Positions 27,790 to 38,747 of a stretch of DNA of 48,100 nucleotides are shown here, piece after piece. Origin of the DNA: Planctomycetota bacterium (GTDB lineage: Bacteria > Planctomycetota > Phycisphaerae > WQYP01); NCBI GenBank assembly GCA_021810145.1, contig JAJZJL010000018.1, positions 1-48,100 of the forward strand, written 5' to 3'. The notes under the pieces are model-generated. The model was not told the DNA's origin and ran no database searches. It saw nothing but the letters and a program-made list of their open reading frames with translations. The position numbers and the translations under genes were made by a program. How positions within the stretch are numbered: position 1 is the stretch's first letter; each line of letters opens with the position of its first letter.

Positions 27790-29105
27790 GAATCATCTGG
27801 ATCATCGGGGTTCACATCAGCCCACTCGTAATTGTGTTTGTCCCAGTCAAACTCCCACGCTTCGGGCAGTTCCTGAAATATCTTGTCCGGTGGAACCACC
27901 AGCTTGCCGTCAACGAGATGATCTTCCAGCAGGGTGTTGCATTGCTGCCGATAAGTTTTACCGTTGATTTGCAATACCACGTCCTTGAACACTGGCTCAA
28001 CGTTCCACTTCGGTTTCAACCACGTTTCGCCTGAATCCACCATCATCATTCCCACCACCGCTTTGTACGCTTCACCCCGGAAGCTGATGCGATCCTCATA
28101 AACCAGTTTCATGTGCTGTTCATCTGCCCAGCGGCTGGCCTGGCACATCTGGTTGGCCCGGGCAAATATCACGCCGGCTTCCAGAACGCCAGGACAATCA
28201 CTGTCGGCACCAGGCGGCAAAAACCGCCGAAGCAGGTTGTAAATTCCCGCACGCAGACCCAGTGAGGTGCCGAATGCACGAATACCCCAGATCGAACGCC
28301 AAACCCGCTGATTCTTGAATCCCGGTGAAATACCCTTGGTGTTTTTGGTAACGTACTTGCGTATGTAAGACTGTGCGCCCTGGAAGTGCCGGCAAGGCTC
28401 AAATTTAATCCGCCGCCGGGCATGGTCCCGATCCTCGGCCTTGTACGCCGCATTAATAGCCTCGCATATCACCAGATCATCACCGGGCCGAAAGAATATC
28501 ACCCAGTGCTGATGCGGTGTGCCATCCTTGTGGGCTTCCGTGGCCCGGTAGAACCGCGGTACATAGGCGATTACGCTGGCCTTATGTAATCGCTTGAATC
28601 GCTGCCGAATATTCTTGGCCACATTGGCCAAATACAATCTTCCATCTTCCGGCGTGCTGCCATCCCACAATGGATTGGCATGGCCCATACAACCACTGTG
28701 CATACGGCCTGGTAATGTCAGAGTCAGCAAGGCCGCGGCGGTACAACCGGCAGCCTCGGCCATATCGGCAATACCATGGATGCGGGCAATGTTGTAACCG
28801 TTGGAACGGTTGGCCACTTTCTCGGGATCGACCAATGGCAGCAAATGACGGCTCGGCTTGCCAGGACAAACAATCTTGGACCTGTAGCCCCAGAGGACCA
28901 AGCTTTCCTGCCGGCGATACCAATCGGCGGCTGCATGATCGCTGACAATCCCGCACCGCGGCTTATTCACGCACTCTTCCGCCCGGCGACGGGCCTTTTT
29001 CTCCGCTGGTGTCTGTGGCCGTGTACCGCGCTTCCTGTCAGGGCACAAATAGCCTGGCAGGCTGATGGCTGTCTTTTTCTTCGCAGGAACTTCCGCCTGA
29101 CTCAT
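27786..29105 (-). CDS. rep: HUH replication initiator of the phage P2 gpA type
   Basis: A 439-residue endonuclease expected to nick one strand and start rolling-circle replication. The HUH metal motif is HQH at residues 198-200 in GTPHQHWVIFF. The twin-tyrosine motif is Y247 and Y251 in AQSYIRKYVTKN, matching the YxxxY pair of phage replication gene A proteins. Cysteines near 31-60 and 121-139 may bind zinc. The N-terminus is basic. ATG 29105 overlaps the stop of the element-encoded integrase tail (ATGA at 29105-29102), so in the excised circle translation would be coupled to int. In the integrated state no convincing promoter was seen directly upstream. This type of gene is common in P2-like phages and in small integrative plasmids. 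Confidence 0.88.
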   Translation of the reverse strand: MSQAEVPAKKKTAISLPGYLCPDRKRGTRPQTPAEKKARRRAEECVNKPRCGIVSDHAAADWYRRQESLVLWGYRSKIVCPGKPSRHLLPLVDPEKVANRSNGYNIARIHGIADMAEAAGCTAAALLTLTLPGRMHSGCMGHANPLWDGSTPEDGRLYLANVAKNIRQRFKRLHKASVIAYVPRFYRATEAHKDGTPHQHWVIFFRPGDDLVICEAINAAYKAEDRDHARRRIKFEPCRHFQGAQSYIRKYVTKNTKGISPGFKNQRVWRSIWGIRAFGTSLGLRAGIYNLLRRFLPPGADSDCPGVLEAGVIFARANQMCQASRWADEQHMKLVYEDRISFRGEAYKAVVGMMMVDSGETWLKPKWNVEPVFKDVVLQINGKTYRQQCNTLLEDHLVDGKLVVPPDKIFQELPEAWEFDWDKHNYEWADVNPDDPDDS

Positions 29106-29299
29106 GGCACACCCCCGGTGCCAACAGAAACCCCACAGAGCATCAGGATCGCGCTCTGGATATGTTCGGGAAGATCAGGCCAGGCCGCAATAACGCGGGC
29201 AAGGCCTGGAGAAACTGTGCCGGAATTCGTGCCGCGCGAGTTTGAAACATGCTTTTTTCCGCGGCTTTTTGGGTGTGGTTCGACTCCTGCCGGGCGCAT
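29102..29299 (-). CDS. Orphaned alternative C-terminal tail of the integrase
   Basis: From ATG 29299 inside the attR core the minus strand reads MRPAGVEPHPKSRGKK and on for 65 codons, ending in a helical segment AWPDLPEHIQSAILML and TGA at 29104-29102. The first eight residues (MRPAGVEP) are encoded by the att core and are the same as residues of the integrase at attL, in the same frame. Joining the two cores adds exactly this tail to the integrase. AWP-LPE-I-A-I segments are, as far as I recall, seen at the ends of planctomycete integrases. An in-frame ATG at 29317 also exists. Alone it has no catalytic residues. Confidence 0.75.
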   Translation of the reverse strand: MRPAGVEPHPKSRGKKHVSNSRGTNSGTVSPGLARVIAAWPDLPEHIQSAILMLCGVSVGTGGVP

Positions 29300-29301
29300 T
29301 T
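29277..29301 (+). repeat. attR: attR core: second copy of the 25-bp tRNA-Arg end
   Basis: Identical to 13917-13941 and in the same orientation, 15,360 bases away. Flanking bases differ on both sides (GT before, TT after), which fixes the repeat ends. It lacks the 5' part of the tRNA, so it is the element's displaced copy. Confidence 0.93.
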
Positions 29302-29311
29302 TTGCCACAGG

Positions 29312-29329
29312 CAACAATAGAGTCCCGAT
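29312..29329. repeat. Hairpin beside attR
   Basis: GTCCCGAT (29312-29319) and ATCGGGAC (29322-29329) form an 8-bp stem with a two-base spacer just outside the element. A similar TCCCGAT/ATCGGGA hairpin occurs after cimA at 42994-43011. Confidence 0.5.
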
Positions 29330-29349
29330 CCATCGGGACGGTCTGCTTT

Positions 29350-29582
29350 CTATTTACTACTCTCCCCCGATCCCGGCCCAATCACCGTCAGCGTTTTGGA
29401 CGCCAACGGCAACCTGCTTAACGTCATCGGCCCGAGCTTACGAAAACCAGCGAAATGCGTTCCTCAATGCCGGTCTTCCCGATAGCGTGCCGATCAACGC
29501 TATTGCGCCGGCTAGCACCGCCACCCATACCAGCGGCCTGGCCATCCACACTGCCGAATTCATCCGCGCCTGCCAATACTAA
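29350..29582 (+). pseudogene. Possible degraded gene end (frameshifted)
   Basis: One plus frame reads ITVSVLDANGNLLNVIGPSL. The next frame then reads AYENQRNAFLNAGLPDSV and on to TAA 29580-29582. Each piece looks protein-like, and they would join by a single shift near 29438. No family is recognised. This may be the remains of a chromosomal gene beside attR. Low certainty. Confidence 0.25.
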
Positions 29583-29601
29583 ATGCGTCCCTGTTTCGGT
29601 C
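29581..29601 (+). repeat. Direct repeat flanking the IS fragment, left copy
   Basis: AAATGCGTCCCTGTTTCGGT plus one base matches 29791-29811 at 20 of 21 positions, in the same orientation. The right copy is part of the IS end. The pair brackets the transposase fragment 29602-29790 and may mark a past recombination or deletion. Confidence 0.55.
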
Positions 29602-29741
29602 CCCCGAAACACCAGACAGGCGAAAAGCTGCGACTGGGTAAAATTCATGCGGCTGAACTTTGACGGATGCTTCTTCAGGCATGCCGCGGCCAGCACGTAC
29701 GCGGCATTAAGCATCTTCCGTGGTGATTTGCAACTCTCCAT
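29602..29741 (-). pseudogene. N-terminal fragment of a DDE transposase
   Basis: Starting at ATG 29741 the minus strand encodes a KHPSKFSRMNFTQSQLFACL segment typical of the start of IS4/IS5-like DDE transposases. Homology stops after about 47 residues at the direct repeat. The frame then runs on to 29424 without family-like sequence. With the C-terminal fragment at 16536-16766 it represents the other end of the same IS type. Confidence 0.6.
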
Positions 29742-29774
29742 GGCATAGTATGTAGTACATACGAATCATTTCAT

Positions 29775-29811
29775 AGGGTTGAGACAGAGCAAATGCGTCC
29801 CCGTTTCGGTC
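29775..29811 (-). repeat. Left terminal repeat of the DDE IS fragment
   Basis: On the minus strand GCTCTGTCTCAACCC precedes the transposase start by about 35 bases; outside it lies the GAAACGGGG block. It is the inverted counterpart of the IS end at 16767-16801. Confidence 0.6.
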
Positions 29812-29815
29812 GCCG

Positions 29816-30100
29816 TTAACCTTCATTTTCCATAAAGTCCCATGCTTGTTGGGGTAGCCATCCATTTCGGTCCGTACTGCAATTTAATATGATAAAACGA
29901 CCTTTTTCATTAGTATATTTGCTAAACAAATCTGTTAGTTGTTTAGCGGTCAAGCCCGAGCGTATAAAAAAGGCATTAGACATACAGGTGTACCATGTGG
30001 TGATTTCGGGGCGAGAGTCTACGAATTGTTTCACTTCATCACGTGTTCCAACAGAGTCAGAGAAAATTAATATATAATTCCAAGTAGGTGTCTCAGACAT
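29816..30100 (-). CDS. Conserved-looking small soluble protein of unknown function
   Basis: A 94-residue protein from ATG 30100, with GGGAG upstream. It reads as a compact alpha/beta fold: NYILIFSDSVGTRDEVKQF, then RPEITTWYTCMSNAFFIRS, and GRFIILNCSTDRNGWLPQQAW. The small ferredoxin-like layout recalls Cas2/SinR-sized proteins, but I cannot place it in a family. It overlaps the upstream membrane-protein gene by 8 bases, so the two are expressed together. GC content is lower than in the surrounding core genes, which suggests transfer. Confidence 0.6.
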   Translation of the reverse strand: MSETPTWNYILIFSDSVGTRDEVKQFVDSRPEITTWYTCMSNAFFIRSGLTAKQLTDLFSKYTNEKGRFIILNCSTDRNGWLPQQAWDFMENEG

Positions 30101-30515
30101 TTGTGGAATCTCCCTTTCCGATGTCATCTGTTAACGGCAATGTTTTCTTTACGGTGGGGGGGGCTACGAGATTTTGACTATCTTCTGTCAAAATTTCGGG
30201 GCCCTTACCTTTGCTTTCGGCAATATCTAATGCACGTCTGCGTTCCAAATATTCTTCTGTATGTAAACGGTTGGGATCTTTAAATAAAAATTTTTGGCTT
30301 GCCACAATAAAGTTGAGAATCACAATAGCCCCGATTGCTATCAGCGCATTTTTACACCAGCCATGAAGAAAAATTGAGATTATGAAACATGGAACCGCGA
30401 CCCATATCGATGTTTGTATAAATGGTGCTAAAGCTGAGCGCCGAATCCTGATGGATGAAAAAGAGTGGGATATTCCTCGAATGGCTTGCCAAGCTGACCC
30501 CGGAGGAATGTTCAC
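30093..30515 (-). CDS. Small membrane protein paired with the downstream gene
   Basis: A 140-residue protein with two adjacent hydrophobic helices (about 33-50, SIWVAVPCFIISIFL; and 55-72, NALIAIGAIVILNFIVA). A charged cytoplasmic-type C-terminus follows: LFKDPNRLHTEEYLERRRAL and beyond. The start is GTG 30515 with GAGG about 9 bases upstream. It overlaps the next gene by 8 bases. No family is recognised. A membrane and soluble pair of unknown function in an accessory region could be a defence or phage-derived unit, but nothing here proves it. Confidence 0.55.
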   Translation of the reverse strand: MNIPPGSAWQAIRGISHSFSSIRIRRSALAPFIQTSIWVAVPCFIISIFLHGWCKNALIAIGAIVILNFIVASQKFLFKDPNRLHTEEYLERRRALDIAESKGKGPEILTEDSQNLVAPPTVKKTLPLTDDIGKGDSTNV

Positions 30516-30631
30516 AATGTATTACCTCTTAAATTTCATCTTATCTGTAAATTGAATATCTTATCCCCTTTGGACCATTTTGCTGGCGAATTTCGAATAA
30601 ATAGCGACAGGTCCTATGTGGCAATCGTTTT

Positions 30632-31108
30632 TCACCGCGTCGGGTCGATTTCGCCCGGTTGAACACCCAATGCGGCAGCCAATTTTTCCACCGTGTGATG
30701 CGATGGACTGAGTTCGGCGTTTTCAATGCGGCTGATGTGGCTCTGGGTTAATCCGGCATCCCGTGCCAGTTCGGTCTGGGTTTTGTTTGCGGCTTCGCGC
30801 AGCGCACGAACCTTATCTGCAACAAATTGATTCCATTTGACCATGCCCGGAGGGATTTCATCGGATGGAGGTTCGAACTGACGGATCTCATATTGATCCT
30901 GATCCAGTATTTCCAGCATGCCGCTACGGATGGCCTCGATATCCTCGTCACATTCAGCTGATTCCAGCCCTTTTACCAATTCAAAAAGATCCTGCTTATC
31001 CTCGGCTGACAATTGGCTGATGCGCTCAATTACGATGCCGATTGCCATGGTAATGGCTGCTTCGCCAACATCCCCGTTGCGTATTGTTCTTAATCCATCT
31101 GCAGTCAT
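30632..31108 (-). CDS. XRE-family HTH protein, likely antitoxin of the pair
   Basis: A 158-residue protein. The C-terminal about 65 residues are an XRE helix-turn-helix (VRALREAANKTQTELARDAG, then LTQSHISRIENAELSPS). The N-terminal half is helical and acidic (LSAEDKQDLFELVKGLESAE). ATG 31108 has AGGAG further upstream and AGG closer; a GTG sits at 31111. The RelE/HigB-like gene lies 59 bases upstream on the same strand, so the order is toxin first, antitoxin second, as in HigBA systems. Antitoxins of this type bind the toxin and repress the shared promoter. The extra N-terminal domain is longer than in classical HigA. Confidence 0.75.
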   Translation of the reverse strand: MTADGLRTIRNGDVGEAAITMAIGIVIERISQLSAEDKQDLFELVKGLESAECDEDIEAIRSGMLEILDQDQYEIRQFEPPSDEIPPGMVKWNQFVADKVRALREAANKTQTELARDAGLTQSHISRIENAELSPSHHTVEKLAAALGVQPGEIDPTR

Positions 31109-31167
31109 CACGACCTACTACTCCTATTTCCTATTTAATAACTATTCTAAATTCTAAGCCTGTAACG

Positions 31168-31623
31168 CTATTTATCGCCTGGCCCTCCTTTACCAACAGC
31201 GGCCAATGTCGGAATATTGATTTCCCCTTTACAGAACAATCGTTTTCGTCGTCGAATCGTAATACGAGTCCCCGAAGGCGTGGGACCGTTGTTTTCTTTT
31301 TTGATGGTGCCAAGTATCACAATTGCATGCCTTTCATGATCAAGAAAAAAGAATACTCGCAAATTTATTTTGCCCAGCATTCCGTGCTTTTCACGTAATT
31401 CATGAAAATCTTCAATGGCATCCACAGAACACAAATTGCTGCGCGTGGGGTCAATTTCAGTAGCAAGACTTTTAATCTGGTCGGCCACATATGCATATTG
31501 TTCGGAATTTAATATTTTTTTTGCTTCGTCATAAGCCCGATCAAAGATCAACACATTCCACTGATACTTTCCTAATGGCCCCCTATGGCCGGCAATCACG
31601 CCCACCTTAACATCCCTATTCAT
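31168..31623 (-). CDS. RelE/HigB-like toxin
   Basis: A 151-residue protein from ATG 31623, with AGGAGG 6 bases upstream. The middle shows a RelE/HigB (Gp49-like) pattern: DAIEDFHELREKHGMLGKIN, then LRVFFFLDHERHAIVILGTI and KKENNGPTPSG. RelE-fold toxins are ribosome-dependent or free mRNA nucleases. The N-terminal 60 and C-terminal 25 residues are extra to the core. Together with the HTH gene downstream it forms a plausible toxin-antitoxin pair of low GC. An arginine in LRVFF and the KK after it fit the usual basic active-site face; activity is inferred. Confidence 0.68.
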   Translation of the reverse strand: MNRDVKVGVIAGHRGPLGKYQWNVLIFDRAYDEAKKILNSEQYAYVADQIKSLATEIDPTRSNLCSVDAIEDFHELREKHGMLGKINLRVFFFLDHERHAIVILGTIKKENNGPTPSGTRITIRRRKRLFCKGEINIPTLAAVGKGGPGDK

Positions 31624-31658
31624 CAAGTCCTCCTTGAAAGAAATATGCCCTGCGCTTG

Positions 31659-31689
31659 TATAATATACATTATAGATCGGCAAAAGCAA
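31659..31689 (-). promoter_or_regulatory. Promoter with overlapping palindrome before the toxin gene
   Basis: TTGCTT at 31689-31684, an 18-base spacer and TATTAT at 31665-31660 on the minus strand. An imperfect 16-bp palindrome (31659-31674, arms TATAAT and ATTATA) covers the -10 box. That is where an autoregulating XRE antitoxin would bind. Confidence 0.5.
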
Positions 31690-31943
31690 GCATAATGTTG
31701 CATATTTCATTATATATTCTTTTTATTGAAATTATAGTTCGTAAATAAACAATATATGGAAATCCAACCATTCCCGGCCTAGCCCAAGCTTCGCACTTTG
31801 GCACAAAAAGGGGCCTTGGCGTTCAACCAGGGGAAAGGGTCTGTACCATAAACCCGTGCGGCACTCAGCGGGGGGCTGGTCCCGAATGCGGTCCCAACGC
31901 TGCCAATGTCATGGAATATTACGGCATGCCGAAAGCGATGTTT
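31690..31943. other. Gap without a supported gene
   Basis: AT-rich at the left and GC-rich at the right, marking the border of the low-GC accessory block. No RNA gene, terminator or coding frame is supported here. Confidence 0.4.
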
Positions 31944-32300
31944 TCACGTCAGCGAGCTGCTGCGGTCCGTATTTGGTAATACCAGTGGCGCAGCGCCGGC
32001 GGTGGGTTGGGGGCCTGCCAGTACTTTGACGGATGAAAATTCATCCAGGTTCAGCACTACTTTTTCGCCATCATCTTTTTGGATAATCAGCCGATCCAGC
32101 CACAGCCGGTCGGCTTTATTGCGGGCAAACCAACTGCCGCTCTCCTGCCGCTCCTGCCGCAGCACCGTTCCGACAACGCTGATGGGATAAACATGCGAGC
32201 GGTGGGCGATCTGCTGGGTGACTTCAACCCGCGTGCCGGGGCTGTACAGCAGGGTTTTTTGTGATTCATTTAATGCGGCCGATGTTTGCGATTCGTTCAA
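31944..32300 (-). CDS. Conserved-type small protein of unknown function
   Basis: A 118-residue protein. TTG 32300 is chosen as start because AGGAG lies 8 bases upstream and the sequence before it in this frame is not protein-like. The body is beta-rich: SPGTRVEVTQQIAHRSHVYP, ISVVGTVLRQERQESGSWFA, then DRLWLDRLIIQKDDGEKVVL and NLDEFSSVKVL. It looks like a small beta-barrel or SH3-like domain. No signal peptide is present. I recall similar proteins only as planctomycete hypotheticals, so no role is given. Confidence 0.65.
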   Translation of the reverse strand: MNESQTSAALNESQKTLLYSPGTRVEVTQQIAHRSHVYPISVVGTVLRQERQESGSWFARNKADRLWLDRLIIQKDDGEKVVLNLDEFSSVKVLAGPQPTAGAAPLVLPNTDRSSSLT

Positions 32301-32418
32301 GGGATATTCTCCTGCTCTATCGAGCTGTGCTGCACCGCACCGGCCGACAGATAAATTCCAACCATGCAACATACCCTCTGCCCGCCCGGCAGGCAAGTAT
32401 GGTTACCGTGCCGGGGCG

Positions 32419-32480
32419 GTTGTTCGCGGACGTGATGTGAATGTTATCTGTGGCCCCGCTCGCGGAAACGGCCGCGGGTT
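32419..32480 (+). repeat. Interspersed repeat, copy 1 of the tandem pair
   Basis: A 62-base unit starting GTTGTTCGCGGA and ending CGCGGAAACGGCCGCGGGTT. It is followed by a strong hairpin (GCCACCCGCA with TGCGGGGGTGGC, 32481-32509). About four fifths of positions match the copy at 32560-32621. Confidence 0.7.
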
Positions 32481-32559
32481 GCCACCCGCAGCTGCGTGCG
32501 GGGGTGGCGAGGCCCCGTCGTCCGGCAGTTCTCGCAGCTATGGGAGGAATCCCATGGCC

Positions 32560-32621
32560 GTTGTTCGCGGATGTGATTTGAATGTTGTTCACGGCTTGGC
32601 TCGCGGAAACGGCCGCGGGTT
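32560..32621 (+). repeat. Interspersed repeat, copy 2 of the tandem pair
   Basis: The same 62-base unit as 32419-32480, with the same end block, again followed by a hairpin (CCCGCA/TGCGGG). The preceding bases ATCCCATGGCCGTTG resemble 43018-43033 after cimA, where a degraded copy starts. Confidence 0.7.
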
Positions 32622-32831
32622 TTCCCCGCAACTGCGGGCGCTGTGCATCGCAGCGGGATGGCGGTGTCTCTGCAATCCCGAGATTCCCTATCCCCGCATT
32701 TCCGCATTTCCACAATGCCGATGGCCATCGGCACTGATATACGGGCATTGGTTGGCAATATCGTGTAAACTGATTGGGAGAGAATTGGGAAACGAGGACG
32801 GCCGGCAGAAAAAGCCGGCTTGGCGCTGGTT

Positions 32832-33305
32832 ATGACTGAATTACAACATCCGCCGCTGCCGCAGGTGCATATTCTTAAAAAAGCGATTGATATTTATCTG
32901 CCGTTGGCTTACCCGACGGGCAACATTCCCGAAGTGGTGCAGGCCCGAATTGCGCCGGTGAGAGCATCGGCCGATTCTGATGTGATCAAACCCGAATGGT
33001 TTGAACCCGCGGATAAAGATGGGCGTGCGGTGTACCGTCTGCGGCTGGGGCAGGCGGCGTATCCGCACATGAAGTTAAACGTGGAAGAATCGCCGGATGC
33101 CAGCGGGTATCTGCTGTTAGCCGATGCCCATGACAATCACTTGATGGCGCCCGAAACCTCTCCGGATGCAAAATTCTTAAGTGAACTGCGGAAAAACAAC
33201 GCGGAACTGGTGGAAAAGATACAATCCGCCTGGACGCAGGCGGGGCTTCCGACCTTCCGGAATTATTTCCGCGCGATGATGGAACGGCGGGTTCGCGCAA
33301 AATAA
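32832..33305 (+). CDS. Hypothetical protein upstream of carB
   Basis: A 157-residue soluble protein from ATG 32832 (a TTG at 32820 is possible). It begins with LPQVHILKKAIDIYLPLAYP and ends in a basic helix, FRNYFRAMMERRVRAK. Mixed alpha/beta composition and steady codon use support a real gene. No domain is recognised. It lies 84 bases before carB on the same strand and may share its transcript, but no functional link can be drawn. Confidence 0.65.
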   Translation: MTELQHPPLPQVHILKKAIDIYLPLAYPTGNIPEVVQARIAPVRASADSDVIKPEWFEPADKDGRAVYRLRLGQAAYPHMKLNVEESPDASGYLLLADAHDNHLMAPETSPDAKFLSELRKNNAELVEKIQSAWTQAGLPTFRNYFRAMMERRVRAK

Positions 33306-33389
33306 ATTCCCGCGCTTTCGCGATGGCGCGATTTCTGATACAAACTTACAAGTTTTTTCCTTGACGCTGGTGTAAAAGGTTGTTGACTC

Positions 33390-36851
<3,462 letters not shown>

Positions 36852-37167
36852 ATGTCGGATCCTGGTCCGAGGTTAAGCCCGAAGTGATGGCCGGCGGGCG
36901 CAATTCAGCCGGCCGCAGATTCACTGGCCGGGCAGGAACAGGTCGTTGGCAGCCTGCGATATCCGGTTTTGTCAAAAAAGACGATTGCCGCGGATGCAGT
37001 TCGCTTGAAAGCCTTGGGCTTGGCGGGTAATATCTTGGGTTTACCGATGGTTCGGGAACTGCAGGTTCCCACCATCGGGCTGATGTGGAAAATCCGGTTT
37101 TGATCTCCGGTGCGTGGTGCATGGAGCGGATCGGGTGGATTCATCAGGCAGGCAAACGAGGTATCGC
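36852..37167. other. 316-base intergenic stretch between carB and rpsP
   Basis: Contains a 6-bp inverted repeat (CCGGCC 36909-36914, GGCCGG 36926-36931) without a T-tract. No coding frame or known RNA leader is supported. The rpsP promoter is expected here, but I cannot single out a clear one. Confidence 0.4.
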
Positions 37168-37452
37168 GTGGCAGTTAAGATTCGTTTAAAGCGCTTTGGT
37201 CGTAAAAACCGTGCATTCTGGCGTATTAATGCGGTGGATCACCGTTCTCCGCGGGATGGCAAGGTTATTGAGGAATTGGGCTATTATGATCCCATTGCCA
37301 AGGACCCGGCGCGTCGGGTGGTGGTCAACAAAGCGCGGGTGGAGCACTGGATTAAAGTTGGTGCAACGCCCAGCGGTACGGTGGCCGGGCTGCTGAAAAC
37401 AGCCACGGATTCCGGCGCTGCCGCGGTGGTTCCCGCCGGTGTTTCGGCCTGA
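37168..37452 (+). CDS. rpsP: 30S ribosomal protein S16
   Basis: Small-subunit protein bS16. The N-terminus VAVKIRLKRFGRKNRAFWRI and the ELGYYDPIAKD segment are diagnostic. GTG 37168 is the start: the protein begins there and AGG lies 6 bases before it. The frame is open to 37114 without protein-like sequence. At 94 residues it carries a short Ala/Val-rich C-terminal extension. It is followed by trmD and rplS, the conserved ribosomal order. Confidence 0.96.
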   Translation: MAVKIRLKRFGRKNRAFWRINAVDHRSPRDGKVIEELGYYDPIAKDPARRVVVNKARVEHWIKVGATPSGTVAGLLKTATDSGAAAVVPAGVSA

Positions 37453-37503
37453 TTTTGAAATCAGGAGCGTTTGTGGCCTTGGGCCGCAGGGTGGATTGAA
37501 ACG

Positions 37504-38208
37504 ATGATGCGCGTCGATATCCTGACGCTATTCCCGGAAATGTTTCCCGGTGTTCTGGGAAGCAGCATTCTAAAAAGGGCCGCCGAAAAAACGCTGGCCT
37601 GTTATCATCTGCATCAGTTGCGGGATTACACCACGGATCCGCACCGAAAAGTGGATGATCGCCCCTTTGGCGGCGGGCCGGGCATGGTGCTGATGTGCCA
37701 GCCTGTTTTGGATGCGATAACCGCCATTGAAGCCATGGATACGGCTGTGGCCACGCGAATACTGCTGTGTCCGCAGGGGCGGAAGCTGGATCAGGCGTTG
37801 GCGCATGAATTGGCCTGCAAGCCGCGGCTGCTGATGGTATCGGGACATTATGAAGGATTTGACGAGCGGATTCGGCAGGTACTGCAACCGCTTGAAATAA
37901 GCATTGGCGACTATGTGCTTTCCGGCGGAGAATTGCCGGCCATGGTGGTGCTTGATGCGGTGATTCGACTGATTCCCGGCGTTTTGGGCGACCATGCCAG
38001 TGCCGGAGCGGAATCGTTTGCGATTGCGGATGCGGAAATCAGCGGCGGTCTGGAATATCCGCACTATACCCGCCCGCGAAATTATCAGGGCCTTGAGGTG
38101 CCGGAAGTGTTGACATCCGGCGATCACGCGGCCATAGCCCGGTGGCGGGCAGAACAGTCCAGACAGCGAACCGGTCAGCGTAGGCCGGACCTGCTGGCAC
38201 CCCGGTAA
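37504..38208 (+). CDS. trmD: tRNA (guanine-37-N1) methyltransferase
   Basis: SPOUT-class enzyme that methylates G37 of tRNAs reading CNN codons and prevents frameshifting. [20 protein letters not shown] opens the protein. [18 protein letters not shown] and [17 protein letters not shown] ([13 protein letters not shown]) are the substrate and SAM-knot motifs. [20 protein letters not shown] completes the knot. Two ATG codons (37504, 37507) could start it. The usual rimM gene between rpsP and trmD is absent; only 51 bases separate them. Confidence 0.96.
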   Translation: MMRVDILTLFPEMFPGVLGSSILKRAAEKTLACYHLHQLRDYTTDPHRKVDDRPFGGGPGMVLMCQPVLDAITAIEAMDTAVATRILLCPQGRKLDQALAHELACKPRLLMVSGHYEGFDERIRQVLQPLEISIGDYVLSGGELPAMVVLDAVIRLIPGVLGDHASAGAESFAIADAEISGGLEYPHYTRPRNYQGLEVPEVLTSGDHAAIARWRAEQSRQRTGQRRPDLLAPR

Positions 38209-38290
38209 GGGGCGGAAATGTTGGCCATACGGCAGATCAATGCCGCCGGCGTAACGGAGCCGGGAATAAATATCCGAATTGGAGTTATCC

Positions 38291-38707
38291 ATGCGTAATG
38301 CACTACTGAGTCATGTTGAATCCAAACACCTCCTGGCCAAGCCGCCGCAATTCGCCATCGGCGATCTTGTGGATGTGCATTGCCGCATTGTGGAAGGTGA
38401 TAAAGAGCGAATCCAGGTCTTCTCCGGAACGGTGATTTCGCGCAAAGGCGCGGGCATCAGCGGCACATTTACGGTGCGCCGGATTGTCAACAATGAAGGC
38501 GTTGAGCGTATTTTCCCGGTACATTCTCCGAAAATTGAAAAACTTGAGGTGCGGCGCAAGAGCAAGATTCGCCGCGCCAAGCTTTATTACCTTCGCGATT
38601 TAACCGGCAAAGCCACACGCTTGAAAGAAGGCGCTCCGGTGGTTCCGTCGGACAAACCGGCTGAAGTCGCGCCGGACGCTCCGGCCGCTGCCGCTCCGCA
38701 GGCCTGA
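38291..38707 (+). CDS. rplS: 50S ribosomal protein L19
   Basis: Large-subunit protein bL19 at the subunit interface. The sequence FAIGDLVDVHCRIVEGDKER, FSGTVISRKGAGISGTFTVR and RRKSKIRRAKLYYLRDLTGK is diagnostic. ATG 38291 has GGAG 6 bases before it. The protein has 138 residues; the last 25 form an Ala/Pro/Glu-rich extension beyond the usual end. Third gene of rpsP-trmD-rplS. Confidence 0.96.
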   Translation: MRNALLSHVESKHLLAKPPQFAIGDLVDVHCRIVEGDKERIQVFSGTVISRKGAGISGTFTVRRIVNNEGVERIFPVHSPKIEKLEVRRKSKIRRAKLYYLRDLTGKATRLKEGAPVVPSDKPAEVAPDAPAAAAPQA

Positions 38708-38747
38708 TGCGCAATAGCAATGAATTGCGGTTCATGGAGAACCACTT

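Larger units (their letters stand above)
32301..32831. other. 531-base intergenic stretch with repeats
   Basis: Contains two direct copies of the interspersed repeat (listed separately), each followed by a GC-rich hairpin. The open frames over it come from the repeats. No coding sequence is supported. Confidence 0.6.

Noticed and set aside
28776..29582. A 268-residue plus-strand frame over the rep start and attR
   Set aside because: Mostly antisense to the HUH initiator, whose motifs are clear. Only the last 50 residues look protein-like and are noted as a possible remnant.
16536..29811. A single large inversion between the two IS halves
   Set aside because: It would have flipped attR relative to attL, but both cores are in direct orientation as required for normal integration. 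Two separately decayed IS copies are simpler.
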